The notes under the pieces: model-generated | Told to the model about the DNA's origin: nothing | Databases searched by the model: none | What the model saw: the letters and a program-made list of their open reading frames with translations, nothing else | Shown here: positions 18,287 through 26,872 of the stretch, one piece after another | Position numbering within the stretch: position 1 is the first letter of the stretch | Layout of the letters: each line of letters starts with the position of its first letter | Virus record (IMG/VR): IMGVR_UViG_3300032213_002156 | Span: 1-52,936 of that record | DNA: 52,936 nucleotides | Direction: 5' to 3' (one strand) | Source: a virus | Made by a program: the position numbers and the translations under genes

Positions 18287-21200
18287 TAAATTACTCCGCT
18301 GCCTGAGGCAGTTTTAAGGTTTGTGCTGGTTAGTGCTTCAATTACTTGAATGTCTGCTACTGTGGCTGCGTTAACAAAAATTTGGTTTGGTGCCGAGCGT
18401 ATTTCGTATAAGTCGCCAAAACTCTTTTGTGGACTTATTGGAACCAGCACTACAGAACTTACTACGTCGCCGATGTTTTGATGCAGGTACCCTGATAGTT
18501 CGGAGAAGTAGAATGTATCACCAAAGTTCCAATTTTCAATTGCAAAATAACTATTAATAAACGTTACTACCAAACTTTTTATTTCGCTAACTGATGCTGT
18601 AGACCCGCTGGCACGAATAACTTTAATTGTTGCACGTAGTTCTGGTGCTGCCTTAATACCAAACAATGGTTTAAAGTCAACTGAGTTAATGATCATGTTG
18701 TCAGAAATCATTTTGTAATCTTGTAGTCCTGCATACTCAGTAGTTAGTGTATCTAATGATGGTGGGTCTGGCTCTGGTACTGTTCCAGTTGCATCCACAA
18801 TATAATTTCTATATGCAGTGTAATATGCTTGTGTGACCACATAAACGTCAATGATGTTGGTTGATCCAGGGTCAATACGATTGGTCAACGCACTATTATG
18901 TCTGTATTGGAAAGCCAGGTCTTGTCGTCCAATACGAGTTATATAATCACTTGTTGTTACAAGTTCTGTGGTGCCTGTAGTAGTCAACGACAGGATATAA
19001 AATGCCGGTGGTGTTGTATACGTAAGTGTTGTGGTATTATACACACCGTATGCATAGAATACTTGTCCAACTACATACTGTGCTTTTACCACTTCAATGT
19101 CATCCATTGTGGCGTACTGAGAATTAATAACTCCGGGCTCTACCAATACATATCGTTGAAGATTATCAAAGTCAACAATTTGTTGGAAGAAAACATTTTT
19201 AGTTGTAGGATTTACATTGGGTGCAACAATTGTATTAAAGAAATCTGGATCATCAGGAACGCCGTCAGCATCATTATCCTGCCAAGAAACCAACACTTGA
19301 TAGTCATCAACATATCCGTCTGGTTGTACTGGTTGGTCAATGATGCGCATTGAAATATCACTTTCCAGCGGCAAGTTTGAATCAGGCTTGCTGTTTGTTT
19401 TTAATACTTTGACAAAGTCTCGGATAGTAGTTCCGGTACGACTATCATAGATTTGTTCGTCGCCGTAGAAGAAGAAGCGTGTTTGTAGTACACTGCCAAA
19501 GTAATAGTTCAGCGCACGGCTTGTAACAGTATACGACTCGCCATCAGTTACAAATTGCAAAAACCAACTTGCATCTAAGTTTGCACCAGTGGTATTACCA
19601 GCGTATGTTTGGCTCCATGTGGCATCAATGGCAAGATTGTTTGCAGTAATTAAATACCAGGTTTTAGTTAGATTATCATAACCCAGACCAAAATTACGAT
19701 ATAATTCAATCTGTGCGGCAGCATTATTACGCACTTCAGTTCCTAGATCTGTAACAAACAACGGAATAACTTGACTGCATACTGCACCAGTAGGAACAAA
19801 ATTATTAAGAACCACTGGGCCAACACCGTTGCTAAAATTGCCAAGATTTTGATTTGTTCCGTCAAGGTATATTGCCTGTGCCGATGCCCACACTACCAAC
19901 TTTTCATCGGCTCTTGTTGGTGTACCTAATACCAATTGGTTATTGGCATCAAAGTAATACCCAGCAGGAGGAATAAATTTAATCAAACTACCAACTTGGA
20001 CATATTGCATGTTGCTGGTAGTGTATTGCCCAAGCGGTACTGGTTTTCCTGCAGAATTTTTAAAATAGCCAGTTGTCTCGTTGGCCATTGTGGTGCTTTC
20101 GTTCCAGGTCACTGCCAGTTGTAACAATGCCGGACGAGGGAAATTAGCGTAATAAAATTGTTTGGCAGGGCTGTTGGCCAAGTTAACTTCAATTTGATTG
20201 GTGAGAATATCACTGATTTCGTTTGTAGTTAGCCAACTGAATAGGAATGTGGGCAACGCATTGTATTCGTACAGGGCACCATCACTGGAGAATGTGTTGG
20301 TACTTGAATACTTCCCTGTGTTGTCTACTAGATCAAGGTATCGACTTGTGCCAATTGAGGCACGGTTCAATGCTTTGGATTTAATAATTGAATTGTAGGC
20401 AGTGAACGGAAAGTTATTGTAGTCTTCGCCATTGACCATACGGTTCTGTGTGTAGTAACGAGCAGGAGCACGTTGTTTAATTTCGTCAAGTGTTTCACGT
20501 GCGAGAGCGTTGCTTACTGGTTCAGTGATACCACAATTTAGTGTAAGTGTTTCTAGTTGTCCAGTACGGCTGACATAACTAATGCTCAACAAGACATTTT
20601 GCATTTCTTCTGGATTGATAATATATTGCAATCCATTACTTGCACGAACATAAGCACGGAAAGTTCCAACAGGAATTTCAGAGAATACACCATCGCCAAA
20701 GTTCATGGTGATTTGATCATTGGCTCTGCTAGTAACTGAGTATATTGGACGGAGTGTGGTTAACTGTTCGGCGGCGGCAGTATACACACTTTCAACAAAC
20801 TCCCATTCTCGGCTAATGGTACCCACGTTATCCAATTGATACAGCCAACGGTCAGTGTTGTTGACACCTTCAATATTGATGTTGACTGCTCGATTAGAAA
20901 TGCGTTCTGGCAAGTTAAAGTCTTGATTTTGTAATACACCTTGTTTGAACAAGAAGAAGAAACCTGTATTGGCAGAAGCAAACCCTAATTGGTCGTTACG
21001 GAATAGCACATTAAATTGTCCATTAGGACGTGGACTAGGTTCATATATGTAACCGCGCCCACTGGCAGTAGCACTGACTGCTTCAAATGGCATGTTGACG
21101 CCATCAATTACAGAACTATAAGGTATAACTGGCAAGAAGCCTGGCAACAAGTTAATTGTGTATTCATCTGTACGGATTCCATTAATTGTTGTTTTGTTTC

Positions 21201-21720
21201 CAGGACGACCGTAACGTTGAGTGTCAACCATTGCGGCATTTAAAATAGCAGTGAATTGTTCTTGCCAGTTAAAGTTAGTTGGGTCCGCCCAATTAACAGT
21301 AATGTTGGCCAAGTTGATGCCATTGTAGTCCACAATATTTTCCGTTGTTTGAACTGAAAATACTTTAAGGTATCCTGAAGCTTCTGTGTTGCGTTTAGGA
21401 GTGTAACTGACTAGATTAGCAAGTTTAACAACACTGTCACGACGTTCGGCAGTGTCTAAATAATTTTCACGTGTGTTGAGGTCAGTACGGAAGGCCAGTG
21501 CTTGACCCATGAATGCCATTACATCTAGCAAGGCAATAAATTCACTTGACTCAATATAGTCGTTGAATGTTTCAGGGTAATACAGTCGTATGTAATCAAC
21601 AAAACTCTTGCGAAGAGTTTCAAAGTCATAACTTTGGAAGTTGGCTTCTTGGTAGGTTTGATAGATTGCTTTCCAATCCTCAACACCAAATACCGCAGTT
21701 TGTCTAGTAGTTTTTGCCAT
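18286..21720 (-). CDS. 6: Baseplate wedge protein gp6, 1144 aa
   Basis: gp6 forms the inner ring of the T4 baseplate wedge and dimerises to lock adjacent wedges. The N-terminal 130 residues are diagnostic: FETLRKSFVDYIRLYYPETFNDY, broken by conserved ESSEFIALLDVMAFMGQALAFR, then DLNTRENYLDTAERRDSVV and LVSYTPKRNT. The C-terminal part has PLFGIKAAPELRATIKVIR and FGDTFYFSELSGYLHQNIG, the usual gp6/gpJ-type ending. At 1144 residues it is much longer than T4 gp6 (660), mainly through additional beta-rich segments in the middle and C-terminal half. GATGGAT precedes the ATG, and a CATAAATA late promoter lies 20 bases upstream. gp25 precedes it and the giant structural gene follows with a one-base overlap. 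Confidence 0.93.
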   Translation of the reverse strand: MAKTTRQTAVFGVEDWKAIYQTYQEANFQSYDFETLRKSFVDYIRLYYPETFNDYIESSEFIALLDVMAFMGQALAFRTDLNTRENYLDTAERRDSVVKLANLVSYTPKRNTEASGYLKVFSVQTTENIVDYNGINLANITVNWADPTNFNWQEQFTAILNAAMVDTQRYGRPGNKTTINGIRTDEYTINLLPGFLPVIPYSSVIDGVNMPFEAVSATASGRGYIYEPSPRPNGQFNVLFRNDQLGFASANTGFFFLFKQGVLQNQDFNLPERISNRAVNINIEGVNNTDRWLYQLDNVGTISREWEFVESVYTAAAEQLTTLRPIYSVTSRANDQITMNFGDGVFSEIPVGTFRAYVRASNGLQYIINPEEMQNVLLSISYVSRTGQLETLTLNCGITEPVSNALARETLDEIKQRAPARYYTQNRMVNGEDYNNFPFTAYNSIIKSKALNRASIGTSRYLDLVDNTGKYSSTNTFSSDGALYEYNALPTFLFSWLTTNEISDILTNQIEVNLANSPAKQFYYANFPRPALLQLAVTWNESTTMANETTGYFKNSAGKPVPLGQYTTSNMQYVQVGSLIKFIPPAGYYFDANNQLVLGTPTRADEKLVVWASAQAIYLDGTNQNLGNFSNGVGPVVLNNFVPTGAVCSQVIPLFVTDLGTEVRNNAAAQIELYRNFGLGYDNLTKTWYLITANNLAIDATWSQTYAGNTTGANLDASWFLQFVTDGESYTVTSRALNYYFGSVLQTRFFFYGDEQIYDSRTGTTIRDFVKVLKTNSKPDSNLPLESDISMRIIDQPVQPDGYVDDYQVLVSWQDNDADGVPDDPDFFNTIVAPNVNPTTKNVFFQQIVDFDNLQRYVLVEPGVINSQYATMDDIEVVKAQYVVGQVFYAYGVYNTTTLTYTTPPAFYILSLTTTGTTELVTTSDYITRIGRQDLAFQYRHNSALTNRIDPGSTNIIDVYVVTQAYYTAYRNYIVDATGTVPEPDPPSLDTLTTEYAGLQDYKMISDNMIINSVDFKPLFGIKAAPELRATIKVIRASGSTASVSEIKSLVVTFINSYFAIENWNFGDTFYFSELSGYLHQNIGDVVSSVVLVPISPQKSFGDLYEIRSAPNQIFVNAATVADIQVIEALTSTNLKTASGSGVI

Positions 21721-21739
21721 AATAATCCATCTTGTAGAT

Positions 21740-21759
21740 TATTTATGGCGAAAATAAAC
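21740..21759 (-). promoter_or_regulatory. Late promoter with extended upstream element before gp6
   Basis: On the minus strand ATAAATA (21740-21746) lies 20 bases before the gp6 ATG. Directly upstream is TTATTTTCGC. The same block, with one base changed, precedes the ATAAATA before the 676-residue baseplate gene at 30633-30652. Sharing 18 of 19 bases between two otherwise unrelated leaders supports a functional promoter. The gap from gp25 to gp6 (21721-21773) holds nothing else that I can see. Confidence 0.7.
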
Positions 21760-21773
21760 CACCCAGTTTATGT

Positions 21774-22148
21774 TTAGACGTAGCCTGCAGTTTGATTTTG
21801 CTGATCAAAAAACAGTGTTAAGAATTGTGTTGTTTGGCCAGGAACAGTGTCCAATGCTATCTGTATAAGTATGCCATTATCTTGCGGAAATAATTCAACC
21901 GTTTGTATATAGATTCTAGGATCTAGTCCGGCAACACGTTGTATTTCTGCCAGTATAGCTCGTTCAGTATCTTGTGTTTGATTTTCAAACAGGTAACTCC
22001 AGATCACTGTGCCATACCCAGGACGTCCAACCAGTTGCCCTTGCTGTATGTTAAATGCATTCAGCAAGTCGCGCTTGATTAACTCAAAGTCTACCAGTGT
22101 AAACTTCTTTGGCTGGTTGATAGTGTTGAATCCCACAAATGTTGTCAT
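21774..22148 (-). CDS. 25: Baseplate wedge subunit gp25 (lysozyme-like fold), 124 aa
   Basis: gp25 is the small wedge protein that contacts the sheath initiator in contractile tails. The length (124) is close to T4 gp25 (132). The pattern is typical: an N-terminal DFELIKRDLLNAFNIQQGQLV, then RPGYGTVIWSYLFENQT, then ERAILAEIQRVAGLDPRI, and a final strand with LDTVPGQ. The GYGT...FEN motif and the helix with EI are the family signature. Despite the name, the family lacks lysozyme activity. It follows the 370-residue gene by eight bases and precedes gp6, the conserved order 25-6. Confidence 0.92.
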   Translation of the reverse strand: MTTFVGFNTINQPKKFTLVDFELIKRDLLNAFNIQQGQLVGRPGYGTVIWSYLFENQTQDTERAILAEIQRVAGLDPRIYIQTVELFPQDNGILIQIALDTVPGQTTQFLTLFFDQQNQTAGYV

Positions 22149-22156
22149 AGTAATAT

Positions 22157-23269
22157 TTACCCTAATCTAGCCGTTACACTGCTTAACGCATTTCTGGCGC
22201 CGGTTACACCACTTGATGCAAATGCTGAGTCTACTGCCGCAATTCTACCAGTTGTAAGATCAACTCCTGCACCTTGTAAGCCAGCGGTAAAGCTGCCTGC
22301 TAATGCACCGGTAGCATCCAAGCCGCCTGCTAACAGTCCTTTGGCTTTGCTTGCCGCATTAGTTAATGCAGATGTATCAACTGCTTGCGGACTAAAATTA
22401 GGCAATGCTATTTTTGCACTGCCGACTAGTTTAGCAGTGGCAGCATTTAGTGTAGCTCTATCAACGGTCCCTTTAAATCCTGCAGCCGGAACAATGCCAG
22501 CCACTGCCGCAGGCAATTTAGTGTCGCTAAAATTAACTGCAAACTGCCCTTGCTTGGCCAACGAATCCATTTGACTTTTTAATCCAGATGTTAAACTGCT
22601 GGCAGCACCTGACAGTGCTCCAGTTGCTCCTGCGGCGCCGCCCGACAGTGCTCCGGTTATTCCAGATATAGAGCCAGTGGATCCCTTTGCCCAGTCAACT
22701 GCGGTGCCAACTCCAAATTTACTAGCATTGGCCAACAGTCCTCCAAGTTGTGCTGTACCTTTATTGGCCAATGACGACACACTACCTAGGTTGCCAGTGA
22801 TACTGCCGGCGCCGCCGGCGAGGCTGCTAACTGTTCCAGATAAAGCGTTAACTGCTCCAGAGACTCCACCTGATGCAAATGCCGAGTCTATTCCTGGAAT
22901 TTTTCCTGTACCCAGATCAACTCCTGCTCCTTTTAAACTATTAGCAAACCCGCTGGTTAGACTGGATAAGCTGCCAGAGGCCAAACCACCTAATGCCTTG
23001 GGCACTTCGGTTAGACCGGCAGTAGGTGATATCAAACTCTTTCCGGCATTTGCGGCCGCATTATATAATAATCCTGTTGGTGCTTTTAAATCTGTACCGG
23101 GAGTTACAATTTCTCCAGTTTTAACTAGTGTGTCAAAACTAGACTTCATTAACCCAAACTGTATTTTATCTTGCAGTGGGGGATTTTTTAACAAGTCGGT
23201 TACCCCGGCCACTCCATTTTTGCCAGTCCACACACTGGGACTTTTTAATACATCAGTTAATCCACTCAT
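22157..23269 (-). CDS. Gly/Ala/Ser-rich baseplate-region protein with internal duplication, 370 aa
   Basis: Function not recognised. The protein is low-complexity (Gly, Ala, Ser, Leu), with repeated GALSG and SLAGGAG-type segments, and has no Cys or Trp-rich core. A 40-residue unit occurs twice: near residues 108-148 (GAGVDLGTGKIPGIDSAF) and at the C-terminus, residues 331-370 (GAGVDLTTGRIAAVDSAF). Both are followed by ASxGVxGAxNALS. Such proteins often line flexible linkers or coat parts of the baseplate. It starts with an ATG overlapping the stop of the 178-residue gene by one base (TAATG) and is followed by gp25. A structural role is inferred from its position inside the baseplate operon. 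Confidence 0.65.
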   Translation of the reverse strand: MSGLTDVLKSPSVWTGKNGVAGVTDLLKNPPLQDKIQFGLMKSSFDTLVKTGEIVTPGTDLKAPTGLLYNAAANAGKSLISPTAGLTEVPKALGGLASGSLSSLTSGFANSLKGAGVDLGTGKIPGIDSAFASGGVSGAVNALSGTVSSLAGGAGSITGNLGSVSSLANKGTAQLGGLLANASKFGVGTAVDWAKGSTGSISGITGALSGGAAGATGALSGAASSLTSGLKSQMDSLAKQGQFAVNFSDTKLPAAVAGIVPAAGFKGTVDRATLNAATAKLVGSAKIALPNFSPQAVDTSALTNAASKAKGLLAGGLDATGALAGSFTAGLQGAGVDLTTGRIAAVDSAFASSGVTGARNALSSVTARLG

Positions 23270-23805
23270 TATGGTTGTCCTAAAAATCTAGCAGTGGTGC
23301 CGCATTTTAAATATCCGGCATCTTCTAATTGTTGCGCACTCAACCCATACTTACCAACACCTAGTTCATCAGTTACAACATCAGCAGGTTGGCACACACT
23401 GGCTGCTATTGCAGCCATAACAGCCTGGACCTGTGATGTTGATAGTGGACCTATGCCTTCTGTTACAGTTGATTGATCTACATAGTCTGCCACTGTGATG
23501 CCATTGTTAATGGGCACATCGGTAAGAATTGGCAACGAAGATATTATACCACCGTTATAAATTGCCAACAATGGGGTATCTGGGACACCTGCTGTGCCGC
23601 GATCAAGTCGAGATTGAGTAAACTGAACGGTCATAGTTTCTCGAGACTGTAGTTGATCGCCTGACCGTAATCCAACAAATGCGCCAGCGGCCAATTGTTC
23701 AAGATATATTTTCTCTGCCTGTGCTCGTGTTGCGCCACTGGGACCATCTAAGGTAAACAATTGTCCGTTTGGCAGTGTAAATGTAAATTTAACCATTTGC
23801 TTCAC
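23269..23805 (-). CDS. Baseplate-region structural protein, 178 aa
   Basis: The N-terminal segment FTLPNGQLFTLDGPSGATRAQ followed by AEKIYLEQ resembles the short beta-beta-alpha modules found at the start of many phage structural proteins. The C-terminal part has STSQVQAVMAAIAASV, then GKYGLSAQQLEDAGYLKCG and ARFL. This GKYG...QLE.AGYLKPG-like helix pair recurs in baseplate-associated proteins of aquatic T4-like phages as I recall them. No enzyme motif is visible. Two in-frame starts are possible, 23805 and 23796 (MVKFTF), and both overlap the end of gp5, so coupling holds either way. The gene lies between gp5 and gp25, consistent with a hub or wedge accessory role. Confidence 0.65.
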   Translation of the reverse strand: MKQMVKFTFTLPNGQLFTLDGPSGATRAQAEKIYLEQLAAGAFVGLRSGDQLQSRETMTVQFTQSRLDRGTAGVPDTPLLAIYNGGIISSLPILTDVPINNGITVADYVDQSTVTEGIGPLSTSQVQAVMAAIAASVCQPADVVTDELGVGKYGLSAQQLEDAGYLKCGTTARFLGQP

Positions 23806-25318
23806 CTTCTACTGTGCCGCTCCAACCAGATGGCAATGGCGGGGTGTTAGGCGGGGTAGTCGGCTGTCCTTCCTCCATTGCAATTTCAACTTCTACACCT
23901 TGATTATGGAAAGGCCACGGTTCGTGTGTGGGGGCTCGTGTCACAATGCTTTCTAATCCTGTGGCTGAAATTTGCCATCCTGTTGCATTGTTAAACTCTG
24001 TGTCGGGCATTATACGTTTTTCTAATTTAATAGGAGGTTCTACATTTTCAGCAGATCCACCATTGAGATCAATGCCGCCGGCCCGCAATACCATTGCACC
24101 ACCAGCATTCCAAGATCCATTGTTACTGACCATTGCAAGACTGCCATCAGCACGTACCCCAATGCGAGCTTTACTGTAAAGAGTCATTTCATCGTTGCTG
24201 GTCAACGTTATTGTTTTTTCACTTTCTAATGTTGTGCCAGTCATACTTTTCATATTGATTGTGCCGCCGGCAAACATATTAATATCTTTGTCTGCATGTA
24301 GATTAATTGTACCTTGTGTGCGAACGTTGACTGAGTTTGTGGCATACACATCAACTGTGCCTTCTTGTCCAAACTCTAACCACGTTTGTCCATTGGCATG
24401 TATGATGTAAAAGAAGTTGCCGTCATCACTCATTGTGATTTGGTGCCCGGCAGCAGTACGAATTCGTACCAACTTATCGTCGCCTTCTAAGTTTCCATCA
24501 TCGAGAACAATACTATGCCCACCTTGGCGGCCAATGATATTAATGTCTGAAGCAGTAATTGACCCAGAGGCAATGCGTTTTTTAATGTCATCTTCGCTGA
24601 TACCACCTTGATATACTGGACGCCCTGGTGTGCTTAACCCAAACACAGCACTTGGACTTTCTCGTTGGCTTGTTGAACCAATGGGACCTCGCTGTGTATC
24701 GCCAAGTGTTCCTTGTTGAAACATTTCTGCGGCTAAAAAACTATGTACTGGTTTTGGCTGATTAAAAAATTGCGGATTATCGTCAATTTTAGTATTGTTT
24801 GGATTGATCTCTGTCACTGGCAACACCGTGGCGCCGTTGTAGTAGCTCTTTTGATCGCTGTTTTGCAAATCAAACGCCTTGCTTGATCCAATTGCAGGAA
24901 CCATGTGCATTATGCCGGCGTTTGGAATGCAGCCTATATAGTATCCAAGACTTGGGTCGCCACCAGCAAATACGCACAACACACTGACTCCGACATCAGG
25001 TGGTGTAAACCACATACCATAACTTTGTGGGTTACCATTGAGATACCCGCCAACACTGTCAGTATCACCTTTCTTGCCAGGACTTGGCGGTGTTGATCCG
25101 TAAAATGATGGACAATAACTAACGGTGCGCCATAGTGTTTTATCTTCTGGATCTGGCCCGGCAAACTGCTCAATGTAAACTTGTAGGCGGCCTTGTCTGG
25201 TAGGATCAACGTTGTTTTTTACCACACCAACAAATGGCCCAAAGTCCGCAGGTGTGCCACCACGGTCAAATTTGTAGTTTTGGGCAACGCCGCCATTTCT
25301 AATAATATTATCTGACAT
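23789..25318 (-). CDS. 5: Baseplate hub / central spike protein gp5-like (no lysozyme domain seen), 509 aa
   Basis: The N-terminal OB-fold region (about 25-150) contains GPFVGVVKNNVDPTRQGRLQVYI, broken as GPFVGVVKNN and DPTRQGRLQVYI, then WCxFxPP-like MWFTPPDVG, VLCVFAGGDPSLGYYIG. This is the gp5/VgrG-type entry domain. The C-terminal half (about 290-440) has HQITMSDDGNFFYI, then a run of short beta-helix repeats (GTINLHADKDINM, GTINMKS, KTITLTSNDEMTLYS). T4 gp5 carries a lysozyme domain between these parts; I see no T4-lysozyme motif here, as is usual in cyanophage-type gp5. It starts with a one-base overlap (TAATG) with the upstream hub gene, which implies coupled synthesis. Confidence 0.88.
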   Translation of the reverse strand: MSDNIIRNGGVAQNYKFDRGGTPADFGPFVGVVKNNVDPTRQGRLQVYIEQFAGPDPEDKTLWRTVSYCPSFYGSTPPSPGKKGDTDSVGGYLNGNPQSYGMWFTPPDVGVSVLCVFAGGDPSLGYYIGCIPNAGIMHMVPAIGSSKAFDLQNSDQKSYYNGATVLPVTEINPNNTKIDDNPQFFNQPKPVHSFLAAEMFQQGTLGDTQRGPIGSTSQRESPSAVFGLSTPGRPVYQGGISEDDIKKRIASGSITASDINIIGRQGGHSIVLDDGNLEGDDKLVRIRTAAGHQITMSDDGNFFYIIHANGQTWLEFGQEGTVDVYATNSVNVRTQGTINLHADKDINMFAGGTINMKSMTGTTLESEKTITLTSNDEMTLYSKARIGVRADGSLAMVSNNGSWNAGGAMVLRAGGIDLNGGSAENVEPPIKLEKRIMPDTEFNNATGWQISATGLESIVTRAPTHEPWPFHNQGVEVEIAMEEGQPTTPPNTPPLPSGWSGTVEGEANG

Positions 25319-26871
25319 TATGTATCTCTATTAATTTTTTGCACTGGTTTAGTTGTTGTCTCTCTGGCTGCATTGGCCAACGCGGCCCGCTCACGCAAAC
25401 TGCCCGGTCTAATATTAGGATTGCCCAATTGCGTTCCTTTTGCCAGTATTGGATTTCCAGTGGCAGCGCCGCCAGCAGTGTCGCTAAATGTAGGGACCGG
25501 AATTGCCTTTTCCAAGGCCGCCGGTCGCACACCAGCATCAACTGTGGTAGTGGTATCTCGTTCTGTTGAGCTAGTTGGCTTGGCGGAACTTGTGTCCAAC
25601 AAGTCAATGAATACACCTTTAAGCTCTTGTTCAAATTTACCTCTGCTGAATTTACTAACACAGTGTGATGCTTTATATGTATAAATGGCCTGTGGTGCAC
25701 TAGAAACATTAGGGTTTGCTAACCCAGTTCCAGTCAAGTCATAATCTACGCCAGGATTCCATTGTAGGTCAAAAATAATTTCTTGTGCGTCAAAGTTAAT
25801 TGAACCATCCGCATTGAACGGATTAAAATTATAATTGGTTGAGCTGACACCTGTGGCTGCTTCACCTTGTTGGAGCCAAGCAGGATCACCAACAATGGTT
25901 AACTCACACTTGGCAATGTCTGTTTTACTGTACAAATAATCAGCGGCTGATGCACCCACTGCATTGGCTTGGCCTTCTGCGCCCTGGCTGCTACTTCCTG
26001 CCACTGCTGCCTGATATTCTCGCGGCGGCGATTCTCTATTATTTGCTATCCTGGCATCTGTTAAGATTTTCGGATTGGTAAAAGTTGTAGCGTACAGTTT
26101 ATTAAACTTTTGTTCAAATTTAAGAACCTGTGTGTTCTGCCCGGTGAACCAGTATTTGTAACTTTTGTGTCGGCCACGGATCTTGCTTTTTGGAAAATAT
26201 TCACTTTGCATACTGTTTATAGGATATGCAGAAATTACATACGTAATATCATAAGCAAAATCATTACGTTTGGTATCAAACGGTAGTATTGGTGTGGTTT
26301 GCACAGAAATTTTATACCACATCAAATCACCTAATGGTTTTTGAGGTTTTACTTCGTTGGTGACTTCGTCGTTGATATACGCTGCCTGGTCAGCAATGTA
26401 CGTGCTGTTTTTTAATATTTCATTAAGAATAACTACAATTGGTGTTCCAGCACGAAAGTCAAATGTTCTAACATCGTAGTCAGCAGAGTTGCTTTCAGGA
26501 TTAACTTTGTCAGCAGGATTTTTTGCCTGTTGCATTGGAACTTTTGCTTTGTTAGGTTTTCCACCCTTGGTTACACGGGCATCACCAAGTGCCGCTGGAG
26601 CAAATTCTACGCTATATTTGTTTGCTACTTCCCATACGCCCGTTTTAACCAACTCGGCTTCTGTTTTGTTCAGTGATTCTATCAGACCAACTGCAATATT
26701 TTTGTTTACGCTCGGAGCCGCATTGGCCTTGGGCGGTGCGTCTGCACTGGTAGAGGACGGAGTAGTGGTAGTGGTAGTAGTGGTGGTACGACCAGGCGCA
26801 GATGTTCCTCTAACAGGACCGCTTCCGGCATTGTTAGCACGACCAGGTGCCGATGTTCCAGTTGTTGCCAT
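25318..26871 (-). CDS. Baseplate hub-region structural protein (gp27-like position), 517 aa
   Basis: I place the start at the ATG at 26871. It has a strong AGGAGGAG seven bases upstream and lies one base after the previous stop (TAACATG), the same arrangement as its neighbours; the frame also runs upstream to 26910. The first 60 residues are a Thr/Ala/Pro-rich tail with two TSAPGR copies and a run of Thr. The core has TFDFRAGTPIVVILNEILKN, then LPFDTKRNDFAYDITYVISAYP, and YFPKSKIRGRHKSYKYWFTG with NxxVLKFEQ. This pattern matches conserved hub-region proteins of cyanophage-like genomes. Being immediately upstream of gp5, it could play the part of gp27. That identification is inference. Confidence 0.7.
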   Translation of the reverse strand: MATTGTSAPGRANNAGSGPVRGTSAPGRTTTTTTTTTPSSTSADAPPKANAAPSVNKNIAVGLIESLNKTEAELVKTGVWEVANKYSVEFAPAALGDARVTKGGKPNKAKVPMQQAKNPADKVNPESNSADYDVRTFDFRAGTPIVVILNEILKNSTYIADQAAYINDEVTNEVKPQKPLGDLMWYKISVQTTPILPFDTKRNDFAYDITYVISAYPINSMQSEYFPKSKIRGRHKSYKYWFTGQNTQVLKFEQKFNKLYATTFTNPKILTDARIANNRESPPREYQAAVAGSSSQGAEGQANAVGASAADYLYSKTDIAKCELTIVGDPAWLQQGEAATGVSSTNYNFNPFNADGSINFDAQEIIFDLQWNPGVDYDLTGTGLANPNVSSAPQAIYTYKASHCVSKFSRGKFEQELKGVFIDLLDTSSAKPTSSTERDTTTTVDAGVRPAALEKAIPVPTFSDTAGGAATGNPILAKGTQLGNPNIRPGSLRERAALANAARETTTKPVQKINRDT

Positions 26872-26872
26872 G

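Noticed and set aside
18898-19353. 151-residue Cys/Ile-rich frame on the plus strand
   Set aside because: It lies entirely opposite gp6, has no recognisable domain and has an unnatural composition for a soluble protein.
22149-22160. GTAAATATT before gp25 as a late promoter
   Set aside because: Most of the motif is the stop codon of the preceding gene plus two codons' worth of spacer, and it lies too close to the ATG to be distinguished from chance.
22677-23291. 204-residue Pro/Ala-rich frame on the plus strand
   Set aside because: Composition shadow of the Gly/Ala-rich minus-strand gene.
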